NCBI RefSeq assembly: GCF_004339745.1
Contig: NZ_SMGP01000001.1
Location: 4,216,001 to 4,280,000, forward strand
Direction of reading: 5' to 3'
Length of the DNA stretch: 64,000 bases
Source of the DNA: Paraburkholderia sp. BL9I2N2
GTDB lineage: Bacteria > Pseudomonadota > Gammaproteobacteria > Burkholderiales > Burkholderiaceae
The position numbers and the translations under genes are program-made. The notes under the pieces were generated by a model. That model worked only from the letters and a program-made list of their open reading frames with translations. It was not told the DNA's origin and did no database searches. Positions 15,895-24,299 of this stretch are shown here, in pieces (positions within the stretch are counted from its first letter, which is position 1; the number at the start of each line of letters is the position of its first letter).

Positions 15895-17532
15895 ATGCTA
15901 CCTACTTCCGACAACGAGGCCGATGCCTCCTCAGCTTTCCTGACTGTTCTGCGACAAGCCGCCGCAGCTAGGCAATACGGCACGGCACAGGCCGAAGCTG
16001 AATGCCTCGACGCCGCGGCGCGAATTCATCCGCTCGACTATGCGTCGCTCGATTCGCTCATCGCCAGGCTACTCGAACGACACCGTTCCGGCGACGCAGT
16101 CGAACTCGCCGCCATTATTGCCCAACTCGATCCGCACAACGCGCTTGCGCACTTTCGTCTCGGCCACACGCTGCAGATGGCGAATCGGCATCACGAGGCC
16201 ATCGCCCCGTACCGTCATGCACTCGCAATCGATCCGCGATTGCCGCGCCTACGCAACAATCTCGCCGCCGCACTGACGTTCACCGGCGGCGACCTGAACG
16301 AACAGATCGCGCTTCTGGAAAGCGCCGTCCGCGATGAGCCTGACGATGGCAACGGCTGGACCAATCTCACGCACGCTTACCGCACGAATATGGATCTGCC
16401 GCGCGCGCTCGAAGCCGGCGCAAAGGCCGTGCAATGCGCGCCGCATAGCCCGCTGGCGCACAACAACTATGCGCTGACGCTGCGTGAGGCGCAACGCTGG
16501 GACGACGCGATGCAAGCCGCCCAAACCGCTTGCGCGCTGGCCCCCAACGATGCCTCCATGCGCTCCAATCTCTCCATGCTGCAACTCGTGCGTGGCGACT
16601 ACGCGCACGGCTGGGCATCGCACGAGGCACGCTGGGACGGCTCTTCGGAATTGGGCGGCAACCGTCCTGTGATGCCGGCGCCGCTTTGGCGTGGCGAACC
16701 GCTCGCGGGCAAGACGCTGCTTGCGTGGGGCGAACAAGGCATGGGCGACCTCCTGCAGTTCTGCCGCTATATCCCGATGCTGGCCGAGCGCGTCCATCGC
16801 GAAGGCGGCCGTCTCATCTGGAATTCGTTTCCGCAGATGGGCGCGCTGCTTTCGCGCAGCCTCGGCGGTCATGCAGACGAGTTTTCGGCCGGCGGCGGCG
16901 TCGAATCGCTACCCGCGTTCGACTACGAGATTCCGTTGCTGAGCCTGCCGCTAATAGTCGACACGCACGAGGAAACGATTCCGGCGGCACCCTATTTGCG
17001 CGCGGACCCGGCAGCCGCCAAGTCGTGGCAAAAGCGGCTTGCCGGCGAATCGCGGCTCAAAGTCGGACTGACATGGACGGGCAGCCACGGCCATCAACGC
17101 AATCCGTTCCGGCGTGTCGGCTGGGAACGCTATGCGGCTTACTTCGGCGGCATGCAGGACGTGGCGTTCTATTCATTGCAGCCGGACGCCGGTGCGGACG
17201 TGGCGGTAGCGCGCACGGCCGGCTTGCCGATGGCCGACTACACCGCCGAATTCGCCACCTTCGACGACACCGCCGCGTTTGTGGGCGCGCTCGATCTTGT
17301 CATTACGGTTTGCACTTCTGCGGCGCATCTTAGCGGTGCAATCGGCCAGCGCACCTGGGTATTGCTCGACGTCAACCCGCACTGGGTCTGGTTGCTCGAC
17401 CGCGGCGACAGCCCGTGGTATCCAAGCGCCACGTTGTATCGGCAGCCGCAATTCGGTCGGTGGGAGCCGGCGCTGGAAGCCGTCGCGCGTGATTTGAGCG
17501 CGCTTGCGGCCCAGCACCGCCGTGCGGCTTGA
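15895..17532 (+). CDS. TPR protein with GT9-like glycosyltransferase domain
   Basis: About 545 residues. The N-terminal half holds several tetratricopeptide repeats (about residues 60-240, with units such as ALAHFRLGHTLQMANRHHEA). The C-terminal half matches the ADP-heptose/GT9-like domain usually fused to such repeats: LLAWGEQGMGDLLQFCRYIPML, LKVGLTWTGSHGHQRNPFR, LVITVCTSAAHLSGAIG and WVWLLDRGDSPWYPS. These fusions are thought to glycosylate proteins or surface sugars, but the acceptor is unknown. The start is uncertain: ATG codons at 15826, 15850 and 15895 are in frame, and none has a good ribosome binding site. The frame stays open far upstream inside roxS, but that part is a shadow. Confidence 0.82.
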   Translation: MLPTSDNEADASSAFLTVLRQAAAARQYGTAQAEAECLDAAARIHPLDYASLDSLIARLLERHRSGDAVELAAIIAQLDPHNALAHFRLGHTLQMANRHHEAIAPYRHALAIDPRLPRLRNNLAAALTFTGGDLNEQIALLESAVRDEPDDGNGWTNLTHAYRTNMDLPRALEAGAKAVQCAPHSPLAHNNYALTLREAQRWDDAMQAAQTACALAPNDASMRSNLSMLQLVRGDYAHGWASHEARWDGSSELGGNRPVMPAPLWRGEPLAGKTLLAWGEQGMGDLLQFCRYIPMLAERVHREGGRLIWNSFPQMGALLSRSLGGHADEFSAGGGVESLPAFDYEIPLLSLPLIVDTHEETIPAAPYLRADPAAAKSWQKRLAGESRLKVGLTWTGSHGHQRNPFRRVGWERYAAYFGGMQDVAFYSLQPDAGADVAVARTAGLPMADYTAEFATFDDTAAFVGALDLVITVCTSAAHLSGAIGQRTWVLLDVNPHWVWLLDRGDSPWYPSATLYRQPQFGRWEPALEAVARDLSALAAQHRRAA

Positions 17533-17608
17533 GCCAGTGACGCTCTCGTGGCTGGTGGCGCTCGTGGCCGGCGCTTTCATGGCCGGTGGGGCGTCCGCGC
17601 GGGTCTAA

Positions 17609-17680
17609 GGCGCTCGCCAAGCCGGCGATGCTCGCGTAGGCCTATGGCGCTACCGTAAGCCGATGCTGACCGAGTAGGCC
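17609..17680. repeat. Two-copy imperfect direct repeat, period 37 bp
   Basis: Units at 17609-17642 and 17646-17680 share GGCGCT, AAGCCG, GATGCT and a TAGGCC end, with a few differences. A third, weaker copy may follow (GAGCCGGCGGAG). It lies in the 245-bp gap between the TPR gene and the CWC gene, which otherwise shows nothing recognisable. Confidence 0.5.
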
Positions 17681-17777
17681 GGCAGAGCCACCGCGACGCC
17701 TCCGTGAGCCGGCGGAGTCCCCATAAGCGCCTGATACTGCTCTCAAACAGCGCGGCTTCCGTCGGCCTCAACGCCGA

Positions 17778-17996
17778 TCACGCACCGCCCGGCCGCCCCT
17801 GAGCCACCCGCGCAATCTCCGCCGCAAGACACTCCGGACACAGACAGCGCCCGCTCGAATCGAGCCGGTCCGCCGGCAACGGCGGCATCTCACGGCACCA
17901 GCAGTCAAAGGGTTGCCCATGCATTGCGCAATCGAACGCGTTGCCGCAGCGCGGGCAGCGCGCACTGCTTTCAGAGCGGGAAACGGACGGTTTCAT
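17778..17996 (-). CDS. Cysteine-rich CWC family protein
   Basis: 72 residues with nine cysteines: CPRCGNAFDCAMH, then FDCWC, then CLCPECL. This spacing is that of the cysteine-rich CWC family (Pfam Cysteine-rich_CWC), small probable zinc-binding proteins of unknown function. It has no signal peptide and the tail is Gly/Ala-rich. The ATG at 17996 has only a distant GAGGG upstream. It is divergent from argB, and context gives no functional clue. Confidence 0.8.
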   Translation of the reverse strand: MKPSVSRSESSARCPRCGNAFDCAMHGQPFDCWCREMPPLPADRLDSSGRCLCPECLAAEIARVAQGRPGGA

Positions 17997-18217
17997 GACG
18001 GGCCGGATACCCTCGCTTCAGCCTGGATCAGGAAATGATGCCACGACTGGCGAACCGTCGTGAGTCGTCCGTTCGGCTAGTTCACGGGTGCATCCAAAGC
18101 GCGGTACGCTTCCTCGTCCGATTGGCGTCCGTGGCATGTCATTGCGCGGCGCGCAAACCCGGTAATGCCCGCCGCCCGCGCAACTATCGAAAACCCTGTT
18201 GCAGCGCGCCAGTCCTG

Positions 18218-18223
18218 TACAAT
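18218..18223 (+). promoter_or_regulatory. Possible -10 box of argB
   Basis: TACAAT, 39 nt before the argB start. No good -35 stands at 16-18 bp; CTGTTG or TTGCAG nearby are too close. Confidence 0.35.
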
Positions 18224-18262
18224 TCGCCCTGTTTTAACTGTCCCGTGCCTGAGCCTGCCGCC

Positions 18263-19162
18263 ATGTCCGAGCTTCCCGACCTTTCGCAGATCGCGCCCAC
18301 CCTGAAGGCTGAAATCCTGGCCGAGGCGCTTCCCTACATTCGTCAGTATCACGGTAAGACCGTGGTGATCAAATACGGCGGCAACGCCATGACCGAAGAG
18401 CGGCTCAAGCAAGGCTTCGCGCGCGACGTGATCCTGCTCAAGCTGGTCGGCATCAATCCGGTCATCGTGCACGGCGGCGGTCCGCAAATCGACCAGGCGC
18501 TGAAGAAGATCGGCAAACAGGGCACGTTCATCCAGGGCATGCGCGTCACCGATGAAGAGACGATGGAAGTCGTCGAATGGGTGCTCGGCGGTGAAGTGCA
18601 GCAGGACATCGTCACGCTGATCAACCATTTCGGCGGCCACGCGGTCGGCCTGACGGGCAAGGACGGCGGCCTGATCCACGCGCGCAAGATGCTGATGCCG
18701 GATCGCGACAATCCGGGCCAGTACGTCGATATCGGCCAGGTGGGCGAAGTCGAGGCGATCAACCCGGCGGTCGTGAAGGCGCTGCAAGACGACGCGTTCA
18801 TTCCGGTGATCTCGCCGATCGGCTTCGGCGAAGACGGCCTGTCGTACAACATCAACGCGGATCTGGTCGCGGGCAAGCTGGCGGTCGTGCTGAACGCCGA
18901 AAAGCTCGTGATGATGACCAACATCCCCGGCGTGATGGATAAGGAAGGCAATCTGCTGACCGATCTGTCGGCGCGCGAAATCGACGGCCTGTTCGCCGAC
19001 GGCACGATCTCCGGCGGCATGCTGCCGAAAATCTCGTCGGCGCTGGACGCGGCCAAGAGCGGTGTGCGTTCGGTGCACATCATCGACGGCCGCATCGAGC
19101 ACTCGGTGCTGCTGGAAATTCTCACCGAACAGCCGTTCGGCACGATGATCCGTTCGCATTGA
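18263..19162 (+). CDS. argB: Acetylglutamate kinase
   Basis: 299 residues. Phosphorylates N-acetylglutamate in the second step of arginine synthesis. Amino-acid kinase fold: [10 protein letters not shown] (about residues 32-41, ATP phosphate-binding Lys), IVHGGGPQI (substrate-binding glycine loop) and [13 protein letters not shown] (acetylglutamate-binding signature), then [13 protein letters not shown]. The start [12 protein letters not shown] is the usual one for this group; residues further upstream in the frame are not conserved. It stands alone on the forward strand, with no other arg gene nearby. It lacks the N-terminal extension typical of arginine-inhibited hexameric enzymes, so feedback control cannot be read from sequence alone. 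Confidence 0.96.
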
Positions 19163-19386
19163 TTCCTGCCTCAAACCCGGCACACGCGGCACGTCAACTC
19201 GGCGCGCCCTGTGTGCCGTGCCTTTGCGTCGGCCAGTCGTACGGCGCGCACAGCGTCTTCGGCGGCTCACAACGCGCCGCCATGGCGCGCCTACCCGCTC
19301 TCCCCTCTTTTTTCATCAGCCGCACCGTGAACCGTTCGCGTTCGCCGCGTGAGGCAACTGTCCGCGCCTGAACGGCGCCCTCCATC

Positions 19387-20190
19387 ATGCGCACTCCCAC
19401 TTCCCGACGCCGCCGACCGCACATCGCAGGAGGCCGTCCGGTCTGGCTGTTCGATCTCGATAACACGCTGCATCACGCATCGCACGCGATCTTTCCGGCA
19501 ATCAATCAAGGGATGACGCAGTACATCATCGACGCGCTGCAAGTGGACATCGACGAAGCCAACCGGCTGCGCACCGGCTACACGCAACGCTATGGCGCAA
19601 CGCTGCTGGGCCTGACGCGCCACCATCCGCTCGATCCGAACGACTTCCTGAAGGTCGTGCACACCTTCCCGGATCTCGGCTCGATGATTCGCCATGAACG
19701 CGGCGTCGCACGCCTCGTGGCTGCCCTGCCGGGTCGCAAGATCGTGCTGACCAACGCGCCCGAAGCCTATGCGCGCGCGGTGCTCGCCGAACTGCGGATC
19801 GAGCGTCTGTTCGAACAGGTAATCGCCATCGAGCACATGCGCGATCGCCGCCGCTGGCGCGCCAAGCCCGACCACGCGATGCTGCGCAAGGCCATGCGCG
19901 ACGCGCACGTTTCGCTGAAGGACGCGATCCTCGTCGAAGACACGCGCTCGCATCTGAAGAACTATCGGCGGCTCGGCATCCGCACGGTGTGGATCACCGG
20001 CCATCTGCCACGCAAGCCACACGCGGACGGCGTGCCGACGCGCCTGCCGGGCACCGGCCGGCCGCACTATGTCGACCGGAGCATTCGTTCGTTAAAATCG
20101 CTACGACTGAGCACCCGCTCGGTTCGATTGAAAAGACAGCAGACGGGACGACAGCCATGCAGCCGATCGACAAGCCTGACGAAGTCTTAA
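19387..20190 (+). CDS. HAD-family pyrimidine 5'-nucleotidase
   Basis: 267 residues. HAD hydrolase with motif I FDLDNTL (nucleophile Asp at about residue 23), motif II LTNAP, motif III Lys in the RAKPDHAMLR stretch and motif IV VEDTRSHL. It resembles the SDT1/YjjG-type pyrimidine 5'-nucleotidases that dephosphorylate UMP and CMP. The last 11 codons (from 20157) overlap the start of slmA, and the arginine/serine-rich tail after HYVDRSI looks unlike the rest of the protein, so a lost stop codon is possible. It precedes slmA, as it commonly does in related bacteria. Confidence 0.85.
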   Translation: MRTPTSRRRRPHIAGGRPVWLFDLDNTLHHASHAIFPAINQGMTQYIIDALQVDIDEANRLRTGYTQRYGATLLGLTRHHPLDPNDFLKVVHTFPDLGSMIRHERGVARLVAALPGRKIVLTNAPEAYARAVLAELRIERLFEQVIAIEHMRDRRRWRAKPDHAMLRKAMRDAHVSLKDAILVEDTRSHLKNYRRLGIRTVWITGHLPRKPHADGVPTRLPGTGRPHYVDRSIRSLKSLRLSTRSVRLKRQQTGRQPCSRSTSLTKS

Positions 20191-20828
20191 CCGAACACGA
20201 ACCGACCAGCACGCTCGCCGCGCCGCGCGCGCAGCGCCTGAAGCCGGGCGAGCGCCGCGTGCACATCCTCCAGACGCTCGCCGCGATGCTGGAGGCGCCC
20301 AAGAGCGAAAAGATCACCACCGCGGCGCTCGCCGCGCGGCTGGGCGTATCGGAAGCCGCGCTGTACCGTCATTTCGCCAGCAAGGCGCAAATGTTCGAAG
20401 GGCTCATCGAGTTCATCGAGCAGACTATCTTCGGGCTGATCAACCAGATCGCCGACAAGGAAAGCAACGGCGTGCTGCAGGCGCGCTCGATCGCGCTGAT
20501 GCTGCTCAACTTCCCCGCGAAGAATCCCGGCATGACGCGCGTGCTGACGTGCGAGGCGCTGGTCGGCGAGCATGAACGGCTCACCGAGCGCGTCAATCAG
20601 ATGCTGGAGCGCGTCGAGGCTTCGTTGAAACAATGTCTGCGCCTCGCGCAGATGGAGGCGAACACGGCTGAAAGCGCCGTCCCACTGCCTGCCGGCTACG
20701 ATCCCGCAATCCGGGCGAGCCTGCTGCTGAGCTACATCATCGGCCGCTGGCACCGCTATGTGCGCAGCGGCTTTGCGCGGCCGCCCGCCGAACACGCCGA
20801 CGCGCAACTGCTCCTGATTCTTCAGTAG
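20157..20828 (+). CDS. slmA: Nucleoid occlusion factor SlmA
   Basis: 223 residues. TetR-family DNA-binding protein that blocks FtsZ assembly over the nucleoid when bound to SlmA sites. The helix-turn-helix is at about residues 50-75 (KITTAALAARLGVSEAALYRHFASK), followed by the all-helical FtsZ-binding domain with IIGRWHRYVRSGF near the C-terminus, a typical SlmA feature. Its start lies inside the upstream nucleotidase gene in another frame. A TTAAAAT stretch near 20092 may be part of its own promoter. Confidence 0.93.
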   Translation: MQPIDKPDEVLTEHEPTSTLAAPRAQRLKPGERRVHILQTLAAMLEAPKSEKITTAALAARLGVSEAALYRHFASKAQMFEGLIEFIEQTIFGLINQIADKESNGVLQARSIALMLLNFPAKNPGMTRVLTCEALVGEHERLTERVNQMLERVEASLKQCLRLAQMEANTAESAVPLPAGYDPAIRASLLLSYIIGRWHRYVRSGFARPPAEHADAQLLLILQ

Positions 20829-20869
20829 TCCGCGTGGCATGCGCCGCGCCTTGCTCTGCGCCCGCGACG

Positions 20870-20896
20870 TTGCCGCATGAAAATTTCCGCTATACT
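20870..20896 (+). promoter_or_regulatory. Candidate promoter of metX
   Basis: TTGCCG (20870-20875) and TATACT (20891-20896) with a 15-bp spacer, about 80 nt upstream of the SAM-II aptamer, so the riboswitch would be inside the transcript. Confidence 0.45.
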
Positions 20897-20974
20897 TTGC
20901 GCCTGACTGCGGCACCCCGATGCATGCGGGACCGCTGTCCGCAACACCCTGAACACCTGCTTGAAAACCATATA

Positions 20975-21058
20975 CGCGCCGATTTGCTGACTCGATTGCG
21001 GGCGCGCGAACTGCCGGGAACGTTTTCCCGCGGTTCACTATAAATGCGGCTAAAGAGG
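20975..21058 (+). ncRNA. SAM-II riboswitch aptamer in the metX leader
   Basis: Stem P1 is CGCGCC (20975-20980) with GGCGCG (21001-21006). Its loop begins with the conserved GATTTG and ends with ATTGC. The 3' part carries TAAATG, two bases, then GCTAAAGAGG (to 21058), the invariant pseudoknot strand of SAM-II aptamers. Between P1 and that strand lies an extra hairpin (21008-21036, GAAC...GTTC with a GGGAA/TTCCC core), as in the SAM-II variants that carry an additional stem. SAM-II elements control met genes by sequestering the ribosome binding site. The pairing of loop 1 with the 3' strand is imperfect here (about six pairs with bulges). Confidence 0.85.
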
Positions 21059-21063
21059 TCGTC

Positions 21064-21134
21064 AGCCGCGCACACAGTCGTTCCTCCGTGCCTTTGCCGA
21101 CGCCGTTTAGCCGCCCTGTTTTGATAAATGGCGG
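21064..21134 (+). promoter_or_regulatory. Putative expression platform of the SAM-II riboswitch
   Basis: GCGGCT at 21046-21051, in the aptamer's 3' strand, is complementary to two downstream copies of AGCCGC (21064-21069 and 21109-21114). The second copy overlaps CCGCC (21111-21115), which can pair with GGCGG (21130-21134), the only Shine-Dalgarno-like segment before the metX ATG at 21140. These pairings are mutually exclusive. Confidence 0.5.
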
Positions 21135-21139
21135 AATGA

Positions 21140-22285
21140 ATGGAATCGATCGGTATCGTCGCTCCCCAAAAAATGCATTTCACCGAGCCGCTGCAGTTGC
21201 AGAACGGCAGCTCGCTCGCCGGTTACGACCTGATGGTCGAGACCTACGGCACGCTCAACGCCGCGCGTAGCAACGCGGTGCTGGTGTGCCACGCGCTCAA
21301 CGCCTCGCACCATGTGGCAGGCGTATACGCCGACAATCCCAAGGACATCGGCTGGTGGGACAACATGGTCGGACCGGGCAAACCGCTCGACACCGACAAG
21401 TTCTTCGTGATCGGCGTGAACAACCTGGGATCGTGCTTCGGCTCGACCGGGCCGATGAGTATCGACCCGGCCACCGGCCATCCGTACGGCGCGACGTTCC
21501 CCGTCGTGACGGTCGAAGACTGGGTCAACGCCCAGGCGCGCGTCGCCGATCAGTTCGGCATCACGCGCTTCGCCGCGGTGATGGGCGGCAGCCTCGGCGG
21601 CATGCAGGCGCTCGCGTGGAGCATGATGTATCCGGAGCGCGTCGGTCATTGCATCGTGGTTGCGTCCACGCCCAAGCTGTCGGCGCAGAATATCGCGTTC
21701 AACGAGGTCGCGCGCTCGGCGATCCTGTCGGACCCCGACTTCCACGGCGGCAACTACTACGCGCACAACGTGAAGCCGAAGCGCGGCTTGCGCGTCGCGC
21801 GCATGATCGGCCACATCACGTATCTGTCGGACGACGACATGGCCGAGAAATTCGGCCGCTCGCTGCGCCGCGCGGAAGGCGCGCTGGATGCGTACAACTT
21901 CAACTTCGACGTGGAATTCGAGGTGGAGTCGTACCTGCGCTACCAGGGCGACAAATTCGCCGACTACTTCGATGCGAACACGTACCTGCTGATCACCCGC
22001 GCGCTCGATTACTTCGATCCGGCCAAGGCCTTCGAAGGCGATCTGACGGCCGCGGTCGCGCACACGACGGCGAAATACCTGATCGCCAGCTTCTCGACCG
22101 ACTGGCGTTTCGCGCCGGCCCGCTCGCGCGAACTGGTAAAGGCGCTGCTCGACCACAAGCGCACGGTCACCTACGCGGAAATCGACGCACCGCACGGCCA
22201 CGACGCCTTCCTGCTCGACGACGCGCGCTACCACAATCTGATGCGCGCCTACTACGAACGTATTGCGAACGAGGTGAACGCATGA
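21140..22285 (+). CDS. metX: Homoserine O-acyltransferase MetX
   Basis: 381 residues. Alpha/beta-hydrolase enzyme that acylates homoserine in the first committed step of methionine synthesis. The nucleophile is Ser151 in GGSLGGMQ; the Asp of the triad lies in SFSTDWRFAP and the His in DAPHGHDAF. Members from beta-proteobacteria have been reported to prefer succinyl-CoA (MetXS) over acetyl-CoA; this cannot be read safely from the sequence here. It is controlled by the SAM-II element upstream and overlaps metW by 4 bp (ATGA). Confidence 0.95.
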   Translation: MESIGIVAPQKMHFTEPLQLQNGSSLAGYDLMVETYGTLNAARSNAVLVCHALNASHHVAGVYADNPKDIGWWDNMVGPGKPLDTDKFFVIGVNNLGSCFGSTGPMSIDPATGHPYGATFPVVTVEDWVNAQARVADQFGITRFAAVMGGSLGGMQALAWSMMYPERVGHCIVVASTPKLSAQNIAFNEVARSAILSDPDFHGGNYYAHNVKPKRGLRVARMIGHITYLSDDDMAEKFGRSLRRAEGALDAYNFNFDVEFEVESYLRYQGDKFADYFDANTYLLITRALDYFDPAKAFEGDLTAAVAHTTAKYLIASFSTDWRFAPARSRELVKALLDHKRTVTYAEIDAPHGHDAFLLDDARYHNLMRAYYERIANEVNA

Positions 22286-22890
22286 ACCAGCGAGCACTCG
22301 ATTACCTGGCGCTGCGCCCGGACTTCCGCGCGATCGCCCGCTGGGTCGAACCGCGCGCCACGGTGCTGGATCTGGGCTGCGGCGACGGCTCGCTGCTCTC
22401 GCTCCTGACCGAGGAACTGGACGTGCAGGGCTACGGCATCGAAATCAACGACGCCGGCGTGCTGGCGTCGACGCAAAACGGCGTCAACGTGATCCAGCAG
22501 AATCTGGAAGACGGCCTGCGCCTGTTCGAAGACGCCAGCTTCGATTTTGCGATTCTGTCGCAGACGCTGCAAACCATTCATCAGACGGCCGCGATCCTGC
22601 GCGAGACCGTGCGGGTCGGCAAGGAATGCATTGTGTCGTTCCCGAACTTCGGCTACTGGGCGCATCGGCTCTCGGTGCTGCAGGGCCGCATGCCGGTGTC
22701 GAAGTCGCTGCCTTATCAGTGGCACAACACGCCGAACGTGCGGGTGCTCACGATCGAGGATTTCGAGGCGCTGGCGCCGGAAGTCGGCATCGAGATTCTC
22801 GACCGCGTGGTGCTGCACGACGGGCAGGTGGTGCGGTGGGGCGTGAACTGGCGTGGTAGTCTTGCGGTCTATCGCGTCAAGAAAAGCTAA
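22282..22890 (+). CDS. metW: Methionine biosynthesis protein MetW
   Basis: 202 residues. SAM-dependent methyltransferase fold: motif I VLDLGCGDGSLL (about residues 28-39), then GIEINDAG and an FPNFGYWAHR segment typical of MetW. MetW sits next to metX in most beta- and gamma-proteobacteria that use MetX and is required for its activity in some of them; recent work suggests it acts as a partner of MetX. It is translationally coupled to metX. Confidence 0.93.
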   Translation: MNQRALDYLALRPDFRAIARWVEPRATVLDLGCGDGSLLSLLTEELDVQGYGIEINDAGVLASTQNGVNVIQQNLEDGLRLFEDASFDFAILSQTLQTIHQTAAILRETVRVGKECIVSFPNFGYWAHRLSVLQGRMPVSKSLPYQWHNTPNVRVLTIEDFEALAPEVGIEILDRVVLHDGQVVRWGVNWRGSLAVYRVKKS

Positions 22891-22904
22891 CGCAAGTTAT
22901 CCAC

Positions 22905-24299
22905 ATGTCGAACCCGCCGCACGAGGCGCCTGCACTTACCGCTCACGAAGAACATCCCGGCTGGCGCGCGTTCCTGAATACGCGCATGCTGATCTGCGTC
23001 TTTCTCGGCTTCACGTCGGGATTGCCGCTGTTCACGCTCGTCTATCTGGTGCAGGCGTGGTTACGCTCCGAAGGCGTCAATCTGAAGGAAATCGGCCTCT
23101 TTGCGCTGATCCAGTTCCCGTACACCTGGAAATTCATCTGGGCGCCGCTGATGGACCGCTACGTCCCGCGTTTTCCGGGCTGGCGTCCGGGCAGACGGCG
23201 CGGCTGGATGCTGGTCACGCAGATTCTGGTGGCCGGCGCCATCGCCACCTTGGGATTCGTGTCACCTAAAGATTCGATCTGGACGGTGGCGGCATTGACG
23301 GCGCTGGTCGCGTTTTTTGGCGCAAGTCAGGACATCGTGATCGACGCCTACCGGCGCGAGCTGCTGAGCGACACGCAGCAAGGGCTCGGCAACGCGGTGC
23401 ATGTGAACGCGTACAAGATCGCGGCATTGGTGCCGGGCTCGCTCGCGTTGATTCTGTCCGATCATTTGCCGTGGACCACCGTTTTCATCGTGACGGCCGC
23501 GTTCATGTTGCCCGGCATGGTGATGACACTGGTGGTGCGCGAACCCGCGGTCCACGGCACGCCGCCCAAGAACCTGCGCGATGCGATCGTGCAGCCGTTC
23601 AAGGAATTCATTCAGCGCGACGGCTGGCGCGGTGCGCTGTTCGTGCTCGGTTTTATCTTTCTGTACAAGCTCGGCGACACGATGGCGACCACGCTGTCCA
23701 CCTCGTTCTTTCTCGACATCGGCTTTTCGCGCACGCAGATCGGCGTGATCGCGAAGACCACCGCGTTCGGCGCGAGTCTGGCGGGCGGGATCGTCGGTGG
23801 GATCTGGCTGATGAAAATCGGCATCGGCCGCGGGCTGTGGATCTTCGGCGTCCTGCAGATGGTGTCGACGCTCGGCTTCGCGTGGCTCGCGCATCTCGGA
23901 CCGGCTTCGCCCGGTCTCGTGGCGATCTACGACATCGCCGTCTGGCTGAGCGAGGGCACGACGAAGCTGCTCGCACTGGTGGGCGTCGATTGGGCCGTGC
24001 AGCTCGAGCCGCGTTCAGTCGCGCTGGCGCTCGTCTACGGCTTGGAAACCTTTGCCACCGGTCTGACGATGGCGGCGTTCACCGCCTATATCGCCAGCAC
24101 CACCGATCCGCGCTATACGGCCACTCAGTTCGCACTCTTCACGAGCCTCGCTTCGGTGCCGCGCACGCTGGCTTCGGCGGCGAGCGGCTACGTGGTCGCG
24201 CAGATCGGCTGGTTCGATTACTTCATCGTCTGCACCGCGCTGGGGTTGCCCGGCATGTTGCTTCTGCTGCGCATCGCGCCGTGGAGGACGCGGTCGTGA
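22905..24299 (+). CDS. ampG: AmpG-type muropeptide permease (MFS)
   Basis: 464 residues with about 12-14 hydrophobic segments. Inner-membrane major facilitator that imports GlcNAc-anhydroMurNAc-peptides for peptidoglycan recycling and, where present, AmpR-dependent beta-lactamase induction. Matching features: LGFTSGLPLFTLVYLVQAWLR near the start, FIWAPLMDRYVP, SQDIVIDAYRRE and SEGTTKLLALVGV. It follows metW at 14 bp and its stop overlaps the GTG start of the M48 protease gene, so all four genes may share one transcript. The role in resistance is not shown by the sequence. Confidence 0.9.
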   Translation: MSNPPHEAPALTAHEEHPGWRAFLNTRMLICVFLGFTSGLPLFTLVYLVQAWLRSEGVNLKEIGLFALIQFPYTWKFIWAPLMDRYVPRFPGWRPGRRRGWMLVTQILVAGAIATLGFVSPKDSIWTVAALTALVAFFGASQDIVIDAYRRELLSDTQQGLGNAVHVNAYKIAALVPGSLALILSDHLPWTTVFIVTAAFMLPGMVMTLVVREPAVHGTPPKNLRDAIVQPFKEFIQRDGWRGALFVLGFIFLYKLGDTMATTLSTSFFLDIGFSRTQIGVIAKTTAFGASLAGGIVGGIWLMKIGIGRGLWIFGVLQMVSTLGFAWLAHLGPASPGLVAIYDIAVWLSEGTTKLLALVGVDWAVQLEPRSVALALVYGLETFATGLTMAAFTAYIASTTDPRYTATQFALFTSLASVPRTLASAASGYVVAQIGWFDYFIVCTALGLPGMLLLLRIAPWRTRS

